In this document: piece after piece, positions 57,092 through 64,000 of the stretch | Layout of the letters: each line of letters opens with the position of its first letter | Position numbering within the stretch: the stretch's first letter is position 1 | Translations under genes and position numbers: made by a program | The notes under the pieces: model-generated | Seen by the model: the letters and a program-made list of their open reading frames with translations, nothing else | Told to the model about the DNA's origin: nothing | Databases searched by the model: none | From: Bradyrhizobium sp. | GTDB lineage: Bacteria > Pseudomonadota > Alphaproteobacteria > Rhizobiales > Xanthobacteraceae | DNA: 64,000 nt | Assembly: GCA_028290305.1 (NCBI GenBank) | Contig: JAQGKC010000144.1 | Location: forward strand, 11,766-75,765 | Reading direction: 5' to 3'

Positions 57092-58990
57092 TCAAATTGT
57101 AACCTGAGTTCCGACCTCGACCACCCGGCCGGTCGGAATCTGGAAATAGTCGGTGGCGTCGTTCGCCGACCGGCTCAGCGCGATGAAGAGGTGGTCCTGC
57201 CACTGCGGCATTCCCGACTGCGCCGATGGCTTGAGCGAGCGCCGCGAGACGAAGAACGACGTCGCCATGATGTCGAACTGCCAGCCGAGCTTGCGCGCGA
57301 TCACCAGCGCTTTTGGCACGTTCGGGGATTCCATGAAACCGAAGCGCAGCCGGACGGTCGCAAATTTGTCGCTGATCGTTTCCATCCGGACCCGCTCGGC
57401 CGGATCGACGCGCGGGGTCTGCGCAGTTTCAATCGTCAGGATCACATTGTGCTCGTGAAGCACCTTGTTGTGCTTGAGATTATGCAACAGCGCCGTCGGC
57501 ACGAAATTCGGGTCGCTGGTCAGAAAAACCGCGGTGCCCTTAACGATGTGAGGCGGGCGCTTTTCAAGACTCTTGATCAGGTCTTTCAGCGGGACTTCCG
57601 TGCGCCGGGTCTTGGCGATCAGGATCGCAGCGCCGCGGCGCCAGGTCCAGATCATGACTGCCATGGTAAATCCGAACAGCAACGGCACCCATGCGCCTTC
57701 GAACAGCTTCAACAGATTTGCGCTGAAGAAGGTCATATCGACGACGACAAATGGAACGATCAACGCCGCCGCGGTGGCCGCGCGCCAATGCCACAACTTC
57801 CATATCACGACAAAACCCATGATGCCGTCGGCGACCATGGTGGTGGAGACGGCGATGCCATAGGCGGAGGCCAAGCCGCTGGAAGTGCGGAACAGAAGCA
57901 CCAGCAGCAAGACGCCGATCAAGAGCAGTCTGTTGACGCGCGGCAAATAAATCTGCCCGGCATGGGTTTCCGAGGTGTAGCGAACCTCGAAGCGCGGCAG
58001 CAAACCGAGTTGCACTGCCTGACGGGTCAGCGAATACGCCCCCGTAATCACCGCCTGGCTCGCGATGACTGTCGCCGCAGTCGCCAGCACGACCAGCGGC
58101 AACAGCAATATTTCCGGAACCATCCGGTAAAAGGAGTTTTCAATCGCGGCGGGATTGGAAAGCACCAGCGCGCCCTGACCGAAATAGTTGAGCAGCAGCG
58201 AAGGCAGGACGAAATAAAGCCATCCGGCCTGGATCGGCTTGCGTCCGAAATGACCCAAATCCGCATAGAGCGCTTCGCCGCCGGTCACCGCAAGAAATAC
58301 CGCTCCCAGCGTCACCAGTCCGATCGTCCCGTGCGATAGCAGGAAATGAATCGCGTACCAGGGATTGATCGCCGCCAGCACCGATGGGTCGTCGCTGATA
58401 TGAACGAGGCCCATCACTGCCAAGGTAGAGAACCAGACGATCATGACCGGCCCGAAAGCCGATGCGACGCGTGCCGTGCCGCTGCTCTGAACCGAGAAAA
58501 GCACGACGAGAATGAAAACCGTCAGCGGCACCACATAGTGCTCGAGCGCCGGCGTCGCGAGCTTGAGACCTTCGACTGCGGACAATACCGAGATCGCCGG
58601 CGTGATCATGGAATCGCCGATGAACATCGACGCGCCGATGACGCCCAGCGCCAGCAATGGCCAGCTTCTTCGCCCCAGCGCCCGTTGACCCAGCGCCATC
58701 AGCGAAAGCGTACCGCCCTCGCCGTTATTGTCGGCGCGCAGCAGCAGCAGAACGTATTTTGCGGTGACGACGATAAAAAGCGCCCACAGGATCAGCGACA
58801 GAACCCCAAGCACAATGACCCGCGTGATCGGCTGGCCCTGCGCGGCAGCGGCGACCGCCTCGCGAAACGCATACAGCGGCGACGTTCCGATATCGCCGAA
58901 CACCACGCCGATGCTTCCCAGCGTCAGGGCCCAGAAGCCAGTCGTGACCGGCCCCTCATGGGCTTCGGTTGATGTGACGCTGAGAGCCAT
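57092..58990 (-). CDS. kup: Kup-family potassium transporter (second copy)
   Basis: 632 aa from ATG 58990; the longer frame from 59086 has no support. Same architecture as its neighbour: [20 protein letters not shown] at the first helix, a KUP membrane domain and a C-terminal cytoplasmic domain ending [11 protein letters not shown]. The two proteins are clearly a tandem duplication that has diverged in the N-terminus and loops. Bradyrhizobium-type genomes often carry several kup genes; whether these two differ in osmotic or pH regulation is unknown. Confidence 0.95.
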   Translation of the reverse strand: MALSVTSTEAHEGPVTTGFWALTLGSIGVVFGDIGTSPLYAFREAVAAAAQGQPITRVIVLGVLSLILWALFIVVTAKYVLLLLRADNNGEGGTLSLMALGQRALGRRSWPLLALGVIGASMFIGDSMITPAISVLSAVEGLKLATPALEHYVVPLTVFILVVLFSVQSSGTARVASAFGPVMIVWFSTLAVMGLVHISDDPSVLAAINPWYAIHFLLSHGTIGLVTLGAVFLAVTGGEALYADLGHFGRKPIQAGWLYFVLPSLLLNYFGQGALVLSNPAAIENSFYRMVPEILLLPLVVLATAATVIASQAVITGAYSLTRQAVQLGLLPRFEVRYTSETHAGQIYLPRVNRLLLIGVLLLVLLFRTSSGLASAYGIAVSTTMVADGIMGFVVIWKLWHWRAATAAALIVPFVVVDMTFFSANLLKLFEGAWVPLLFGFTMAVMIWTWRRGAAILIAKTRRTEVPLKDLIKSLEKRPPHIVKGTAVFLTSDPNFVPTALLHNLKHNKVLHEHNVILTIETAQTPRVDPAERVRMETISDKFATVRLRFGFMESPNVPKALVIARKLGWQFDIMATSFFVSRRSLKPSAQSGMPQWQDHLFIALSRSANDATDYFQIPTGRVVEVGTQVTI

Positions 58991-59148
58991 GATGGGCTGG
59001 AAACGCTCTGTCGGTCGATTTGATCCGGATCGGCTATCGACGCTTCCGGAAAGCCTGTCAACGATCAACCATGGCGCTGTGGGCAACGCCGGACTTGACG
59101 TCAGGCGACTCCGCGGCAGGAGATGTGGTAATATGGTAGCGCGCCGTA

Positions 59149-59979
59149 TTACGGCTTCAGGTCGGGCGGCAGCGCCGGATCCTCGCGCATCAGCGTAATG
59201 GTCACGCGGCGGTTCGCCGACAGCGAAGGATCATCGGGAAACAGCGGCTGGGTATCAGCCTTTCCCGAGACTGCGAAGATGTGGGCTGACGGCAGTCCTT
59301 CCCGCTCAAGAATCTGGCGCACGACATTGGCGCGGTCCGCCGAAAGATCGAACGCTCCGTAATCGCTCTGCGTCGGTACGAAGCCTGCCGCGGTGTGACC
59401 GACGATCGAGACACGTAGTGGCGTCGCCTTGAGCGGAGCCGCAAGTTTCTGGATCAGCCGGCGCGTGCGCTCATAGGGCACCTTGGACCCATCGGCAAAC
59501 ATCGACCGGCCATCCTGATCGACGATTTCCAGATTGAGGCCCTGGTTGGTCTCCTCAAATATGACCTGTTTTGAAATTTCGGTCAGCTCCGGCATGTCCT
59601 GCAACGCCTGCCGCAGAGATGCCGAGGCAAGCGCGAATTCCCGATCGATCTTGAGGCGGGCGCCGGCGGCTAGGCTGTTCTCCTTTTCCTCCGGGGTCGG
59701 CGTGTTGGACGCTTCTTCCGGGGGAATGTGCGCGGCGTTCTTCAGCTTCGGTCTTGTCGGCAGACCGTCGGATTCGATAACTCCGGAATAGCGCTTATCG
59801 GTCTGTACGCCGAAAGCATCGCGCATCGAGCCGGCGACAATCTTGAGCTTGCTGTTGTCCTGGGTGGAAAATGCGACGAGCATCACGAAGAAGCTCATCA
59901 TCAGACCCATCAGGTCGGCAAAGGTCACGAACCAGCCGTGCCCTCCTCCGTGTGCGTCGCCGCGTTTCTTCTTGGCCAT
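59149..59979 (-). CDS. motB: Flagellar motor stator protein MotB-like (OmpA C-terminal domain)
   Basis: 276-residue stator protein. The single N-terminal membrane helix contains the proton-binding Asp (D22 in [20 protein letters not shown]). The C-terminal OmpA/MotB peptidoglycan-binding domain includes [26 protein letters not shown] and [10 protein letters not shown]. It lies 29 bp after motA. No other flagellar genes are in the window, so this could be an additional stator pair rather than the main one. Confidence 0.9.
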   Translation of the reverse strand: MAKKKRGDAHGGGHGWFVTFADLMGLMMSFFVMLVAFSTQDNSKLKIVAGSMRDAFGVQTDKRYSGVIESDGLPTRPKLKNAAHIPPEEASNTPTPEEKENSLAAGARLKIDREFALASASLRQALQDMPELTEISKQVIFEETNQGLNLEIVDQDGRSMFADGSKVPYERTRRLIQKLAAPLKATPLRVSIVGHTAAGFVPTQSDYGAFDLSADRANVVRQILEREGLPSAHIFAVSGKADTQPLFPDDPSLSANRRVTITLMREDPALPPDLKP

Positions 59980-60008
59980 GGTTGTTCTTCCGGACCGGGA
60001 TCGGCCGT

Positions 60009-60782
60009 TTACGCCGGGACCGGCTCGCCTTCTTCATGGCGGTGTTTTTCCGGCAAGTAAGCCAGCAACATTTCGCGGACCAGCGTCGGGCTTTTGGAAT
60101 CCCGGATCATCAAAATGCCGTCAATGATCAACGTGCGGTTGGTCTCCTCGTCGAGCAGTTTGCCATGCAGCTTGTCGGCGATCGGCAGGCAGAACAGGTT
60201 CGCGACCAGCGCGCCGTAAAGCGTCGCCAGCAACGCGGTGGCCATGAACGGACCGAGTTTTGAAGGATCGGTCATGTTGGCGAACATCTGCACCATGCCG
60301 ATCAATGTTCCGATCATGCCGAATGCCGGCGCGCAGTCGCCGATGGCGCGGTAGATTTTCCCGCCTTCGTCGAGATGCATCAGGAAGTTGTCGCGGTCGC
60401 GTTCGAGATTGTCGCGGATGAATTCAAGATCGTAGCCGTCGGCGACATACCGAATCCCCTTGGCGAGGAAGGGTTCATCGGTCTCGACCTTTTCCAGACC
60501 GACCGGACCCTGCTTGCGCGCGATTTCCGCGATGCGGGCCAGTTCGTCGACCAGATCGCGCGCCGACAACCGGCTCATCGTGAAAGCGAATTTTGCGCCG
60601 AGCGGCAGGCCATGCAGAATCGCGCTGAGCGGAAACCGGATCATGGTGGCGGCAATCGACCCGCCGAAAATGATGATGACCGCATGTTCAGAGACGAACA
60701 TGTGCAAATCACCGCCCATGAGCACCATTACTGTCACGACAAGGATGCCGGACACGAGCCCAACGCTCGTCATGATATCCAT
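60009..60782 (-). CDS. motA: Flagellar motor stator protein MotA-like
   Basis: 257 aa from ATG 60782 with GGAG upstream; the longer frame from 60875 is unsupported. Four hydrophobic segments (ILVVTVMVLMGGDLHMF, AVIIIFGGSIAATMIRF, APAFGMIGTLIGMVQMF, TALLATLYGALVANLF), with the conserved proline in the third (CAPAF), match the MotA/PomA family. It resembles PomA-type MotA (short, about 255 aa). With the following motB it forms an ion-driven stator unit in the inner membrane. Confidence 0.9.
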   Translation of the reverse strand: MDIMTSVGLVSGILVVTVMVLMGGDLHMFVSEHAVIIIFGGSIAATMIRFPLSAILHGLPLGAKFAFTMSRLSARDLVDELARIAEIARKQGPVGLEKVETDEPFLAKGIRYVADGYDLEFIRDNLERDRDNFLMHLDEGGKIYRAIGDCAPAFGMIGTLIGMVQMFANMTDPSKLGPFMATALLATLYGALVANLFCLPIADKLHGKLLDEETNRTLIIDGILMIRDSKSPTLVREMLLAYLPEKHRHEEGEPVPA

Positions 60783-60995
60783 GGGAAACTCCAACGCGTA
60801 CGCGAACTGCCGGCCATCCTGGACGGTGGCGCGGCCCATTCTGAACCGCGCAATCGGGACCCTACGTCCCTGCAATTAAAGACGCGTTACCGAATTTGGT
60901 AGGCATAACAATTGGTTAATAAAGAGCTAGAGACCGGGTCATTTAACCGCATCCACTTGCGCCGCTGATGCATTTTGAGGATGCGGATGACTGAA

Positions 60996-61590
60996 TTAGG
61001 GCGCGGACTCATAAACACGCAGCCAGATGCAGATAGCTGCCAGTTTGATGAAGGCGAGGTAGTTTGCTGCGAGTTTGTCGTAGCGGGTGGCGATACGCCG
61101 ACACTGCTTGATCTTGTTGAAGAACCGCTCGACGAGATTACGCGCGCGATACAGGTAAGGGCTAAAGCAAATTGGCTCCTTTCGATTGCGCTTTGGCGGA
61201 ATGTTGGCCACGCGCCTTGTTGCCTGACGAGCGCCCTGATCCAATCAGCGTCATATCCCCGATCTGCCAGCAACATTGATTGGGGCTGCAATCCCGCCAA
61301 TAGCTCCGGGCAGAGCCGGTTGTCATGAGTTTCGCCGGGTGTGAGGCCGAGTTGCGCAGACAGGCCATTGGCGTCCACGATAGCGTGAATCTTACTTCCG
61401 CTTTCGGGGCGTAGCGGACATGGCCGGACTTGCTGCTGGCTCGGCCCGGTCGCGAATAACCCAGAGCGGTCCTGCATGTGGTTGTAGCGGGTGCGGTCGC
61501 CGTCTTGGTCCCGCCGGGCCAAAGCCCAACGATCTCAGTAGTCGATCAGAGTAGCGGCTGCCTGGCGAGAACCGGGACTGGAGGATCAAT
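60996..61590 (-). pseudogene. IS5-type transposase remnant, multiply frameshifted
   Basis: Fragments of a DDE transposase occur in two or three frames: GSKIHAIVDANGLSAQLGLT (first Asp), then LLADRGYDADWIRALVRQQG (second Asp), then in another frame NIPPKRNRKEPICFSPYLYR and NLVERFFNKIKQCRRIATRY (catalytic Glu), ending RVYESAP at TAA 60996-60998. The N-terminal part is absent or unreadable. The end GGGCGCGGACTCATAAA at 60999-61015 is typical of the alphaproteobacterial IS5 group. No clean terminal inverted repeats or target duplication could be fixed. It lies just upstream of motA. Confidence 0.8.
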
Positions 61591-61648
61591 TTCACTCGTG
61601 CGGAGTTAATGGGCCGAGGGGGGTGTATGTTTTCTGAGGAGGTTCGAA

Positions 61649-62053
61649 ATGTACACGCGCGTTTTGGGACTCACGATATCTGCTCTCATTCTGGCGTATG
61701 GCGCTGTCGGTGCGATTGCACAGGACCGAATGACACAGCAACCAGATCAGCAACAAATGCAATCCCATCCTATGGGTCAGGAAGACGCGGGCACGATGGG
61801 GCAAGGCGGTATGATGGGGCGCAGCGTGATGGGAGGACATATGATGGGGCGCGGCATGATGGGCGGCGGCGCGATGGGGCCACCAATTATGTTCCGCATG
61901 ATGTTCGCTCTGATGGACGCCGATAGCGACGGGACCATCTCATTGCAGGAGTTTCAGGCGGCTCACGAAAGAATTTTCAAGGCAATGGACAGCAACAAAG
62001 ATGGCAAGCTTACCCTGGAGGAGATGCAAGCGTTCATGCACGGGACCAGGTGA
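61649..62053 (+). CDS. Secreted EF-hand protein with Met/Gly-rich linker
   Basis: 134 aa, with GAGGAGG upstream of the ATG and a Sec signal peptide (VLGLTISALILAYGAVGAIA|Q). A Gln-rich stretch and a Met/Gly-rich linker (repeats of MMGRG, GGHMMGRGMMGGG) lead to a pair of canonical EF-hand loops: DADSDGTISLQEF (about residues 90-102) and DSNKDGKLTLEEM (about 112-124). It should bind calcium in the periplasm. The Met-rich linker could additionally bind copper, by analogy with Met-rich copper proteins. Confidence 0.88.
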   Translation: MYTRVLGLTISALILAYGAVGAIAQDRMTQQPDQQQMQSHPMGQEDAGTMGQGGMMGRSVMGGHMMGRGMMGGGAMGPPIMFRMMFALMDADSDGTISLQEFQAAHERIFKAMDSNKDGKLTLEEMQAFMHGTR

Positions 62054-62502
62054 TCGGTTCCGCGGCAGTCTGACGAGCGAGCAGAAGAGCTAGCTCGGAT
62101 AGGCTACTGACAACAGCTCGCGAATAGCCTGAACTGGCTGGCTTATAACGGGGAATGTTCGCCGGCTTGAGAAAGGCCGGCATGCCCGAGTAGTGACTAG
62201 GCGTGCCACCTTCCATGTCGCCTGCTGGCCCGACGCAAACCTCCTAGAGGGGCTGCTATTGTGTCAGCCTGCAGGGGTAAAGCGGACTCGTTGTGCTCAC
62301 ACAGCTATTTCGAGTGCGACGCGAAGCGGACATCCTCTCATTTACCATGCGGAACGACAGTCTTTGGGGGAAAAGCGGACGTCGCGCAAGTGACCCATTT
62401 CGGTAGCGATTGACCCCGAGCCGACCTCAACAGCGCTAGCATTCACATCACTGTTGCCTCAGTGTTCTAGCCTGCTCGCACAGGGTTGGTTAGGAAGCCA
62501 GC
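62054..62502. other. Intergenic region
   Basis: No gene is supported. The octamer AAGCGGAC recurs three times at uneven spacing (about 62279, 62325, 62372). The 3' part resembles intergenic filler common in this group of genomes. The promoter of the downstream phosphoesterase gene should be near its end, but nothing is distinct. Confidence 0.35.
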
Positions 62503-63351
62503 ATGGCCCGCATCGTCGTCCTATCTGACATCCACCTTTCGCCGACACACGGTTTCTTCTGGGAGAACTGGTGCGTGGCGCGCGAGTTTGCCGACGCCGC
62601 GAAGGCTGATGCGGTGATCGTCAATGGCGACCTGGCGATCAACGGACCTGACAGTGACGCCGAGATCGCCTTCGCAGCCACTGCGCTGGGGAACCTGCGC
62701 ACGCGTTTCATGGCCCTGCCTGGCAACCACGACGTCGGCGACGAGCCACCCGGCCAGGACCCTGACCAGATCATCGATGCAGATCGGCTCGCACGATGGG
62801 ACAGCTCTTTTGCCACCGATCGCTGGGTCCTGGATGCCGGAGGCTGGCGCCTGGTCGGTGTCAACGCGCAGCTTTTCGGCTCGGGCCTCGCGCGGGAACA
62901 ATCACAGGATCAGTGGCTCGACGAGCAGTTGAGTACCGCCGGGCGGCCCACCGCGCTGTTCCTGCACAAGCCCGTCTTCCTCGAAGGTCCAACCGACGAT
63001 GTCTTGAGTCCCGCGTGCATGGTGCCGTCGGCTCGGGCACGACTGCTTGACAAGCTGAAGCGGTTCGACGTGCGTCTGATCGTCAGCGGTCACCTTCATC
63101 AACATCGCGACCGCGCATTCGGCGGCCAGCGGCATCTATGGCTACCCGCCGTCGCCTTTGCAGCCCCGCAGATGCGTGGCGGCGATGGCCGTTGCGGCGT
63201 CACGGTACTCGATTTCTCACAAAACAGTGTCGAAGTCACAATCGAACGGCCGCGCGGGCTGATCTCGCACGACCTGGCCGCGATCAAGGGTCACGGCCGC
63301 TATCAGTTCCGGCGCGATATGCCGCCTTCTCCTCCGCCCCACGCTGGCTGA
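62503..63351 (+). CDS. Calcineurin-like metallophosphoesterase
   Basis: 282-residue metallophosphoesterase. All family motifs are in order: DIH (LSDIHLSPTHG, residues 8-10), GD (VNGDLAING), GNHD (LPGNHDVGD, about 73-76), a His in LFLHKPVF, and GHLH (IVSGHLHQHRD). It hydrolyses phosphomono- or diesters with a two-metal centre; similarity is to the cAMP-phosphodiesterase CpdA/Icc-like group. It stands alone on its strand, so the substrate is open. Confidence 0.9.
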   Translation: MARIVVLSDIHLSPTHGFFWENWCVAREFADAAKADAVIVNGDLAINGPDSDAEIAFAATALGNLRTRFMALPGNHDVGDEPPGQDPDQIIDADRLARWDSSFATDRWVLDAGGWRLVGVNAQLFGSGLAREQSQDQWLDEQLSTAGRPTALFLHKPVFLEGPTDDVLSPACMVPSARARLLDKLKRFDVRLIVSGHLHQHRDRAFGGQRHLWLPAVAFAAPQMRGGDGRCGVTVLDFSQNSVEVTIERPRGLISHDLAAIKGHGRYQFRRDMPPSPPPHAG

Positions 63352-63499
63352 CGCGGGCTCGCGCCCGCTCCCTCGAATGGACAATGAATAGCTGGATATG
63401 AGACGAGGGGTGCGCTCCACCATCGGCTCACCGGTCTTCCCCTATCGCTACAGCGTCCGGATCGACTTTCCACGCCCGAGCGAGAACATTGGACCCGGA

Positions 63500-64000
63500 T
63501 CACCCCTCGGGGGCAGCCCACCTCTGGACACTAACATCCACCAGCGCCTCGAATATAGCCGGCGTGCGTTCCAGGCGGGCGATCGTTCGCGCGCCTTCGA
63601 GGGCGGCTACCAATGCGGCTGCGGTAGAGGATGCGCGCGCGGGAGCGAAACCGCACCCCCTAAAATGCTCCGCAACAATCTCGGTCGAATCAACAAATCC
63701 GCGCGCTACCCGTTTGGTCAGCTCAGCGTCGAGCGCGGGCAGCTCATTCGCCAGATTTTGCATTAGACATCCATACTGGAAATCGGAGGCGACCATTTCG
63801 GCCGCGAATGTGCCGAAAATCTGATGAACAAAATTCAGAGCATCACCCGTCGTATTCGCCGAGATACTCCGCAATACAGCAATTCTACTCGCAACGTAAT
63901 GATCGATTGCTTCTTCTGCGAGCTGTGTCTTGCCGCGTGGAAAGTGAAAGTAGAACGATCCTTTAGGCGCGCCGCTTTCTTCAAGGATCTGGATCAATCC
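63500..64000 (-). CDS. TetR family transcriptional regulator, N-terminus beyond window
   Basis: The visible part begins inside the HTH (IQILEESGAPKGSFYFHFPR, the recognition helix and following turn, then GKTQLAEEAI). It continues through the TetR_C-type ligand domain (FGTFAAEMVASDFQYGCLMQ, then NLANELPALDAEL) to the stop at 63500. The open frame reaches the window edge, so the start and first helices are outside. It resembles LmrA/YxaF-like TetR proteins. No target gene can be assigned. Confidence 0.88.
   Translation of the reverse strand, partial: GLIQILEESGAPKGSFYFHFPRGKTQLAEEAIDHYVASRIAVLRSISANTTGDALNFVHQIFGTFAAEMVASDFQYGCLMQNLANELPALDAELTKRVARGFVDSTEIVAEHFRGCGFAPARASSTAAALVAALEGARTIARLERTPAIFEALVDVSVQRWAAPEG

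Noticed and set aside
62279..62380. Three copies of AAGCGGAC as a CRISPR-like or regulatory array
   Set aside because: Only eight bases are shared, spacing is uneven and the flanks differ; chance or a worn intergenic element is more likely.

Overview
The window comes from a GC-rich alphaproteobacterium of the Bradyrhizobium / Nitrobacteraceae type. The evidence is the AcpXL/LpxXL very-long-chain-fatty-acid lipid A cluster, a dispersed intergenic palindrome typical of that group, PrpR/RamB-type control of a methylcitrate operon, and several small proteins of the kind found in Bradyrhizobium. No rRNA, tRNA or CRISPR array was seen.

Layout. 1-4.0 kb (minus): an operon with an enoyl-CoA hydratase, the three subunits of a xanthine-dehydrogenase/CoxMSL-type molybdenum hydroxylase and a metallo-beta-lactamase-fold hydrolase. 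4-7 kb: a decaying zone with tandem repeats, a frameshifted fumarylacetoacetate-hydrolase gene, and an amidohydrolase and a LysR gene that both lost their 5' ends at one deletion junction. 7.0-10.3 kb: a small secreted protein and a large autotransporter. 10.7-17.6 kb: an aromatic-acid operon (MFS importer, flavin monooxygenase, 4-oxalomesaconate hydratase, CHA aldolase, a Pht5-like decarboxylase, a VOC-type extradiol dioxygenase) with a divergent LysR gene. 18-19.7 kb: two small proteins and a DapA-like protein whose Schiff-base lysine is arginine.

19.8-32.5 kb is the most striking part. From one regulatory centre at about 26.4 kb, prpDCB runs left into a cobalamin riboswitch and metE. The prp regulator gene runs right into a second cobalamin riboswitch and nrdAB. 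MetE, the methylcitrate cycle and an aerobic class I ribonucleotide reductase are the B12-independent alternatives to MetH, methylmalonyl-CoA mutase and NrdJ, so this looks like a B12-sparing locus. NrdB has Phe where the radical Tyr should be (subclass Ic), and nrdA carries a 4-nt frameshift deletion.

32.4-41.8 kb: a receptor adenylate cyclase, a YiaVW/YibHI-like pair with its DUF3302 member broken, two DUF1254/DUF1214 secreted proteins, a Tat-exported type I sulfatase next to a frameshifted formylglycine-generating enzyme, and an internally deleted SphA-like outer-membrane protein. 42.1-46.8 kb: HerA-like ATPase, alkylhydroperoxidase-like protein, a repeat/terminator, a ParB-like protein, a KirBac channel and a small membrane protein. 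46.9-52.3 kb: acpXL-to-lpxXL operon. 52.3-54.9 kb: polyamine-type binding protein, aminotransferase, rhodanese. 55-60.8 kb: two tandem Kup potassium transporters and a motA-motB pair. 61-64 kb: an IS5-type remnant, an EF-hand protein, a metallophosphoesterase and a TetR gene cut by the window edge.

Several genes carry small indels. Whether these are true pseudogenes or assembly errors cannot be decided from the sequence alone.
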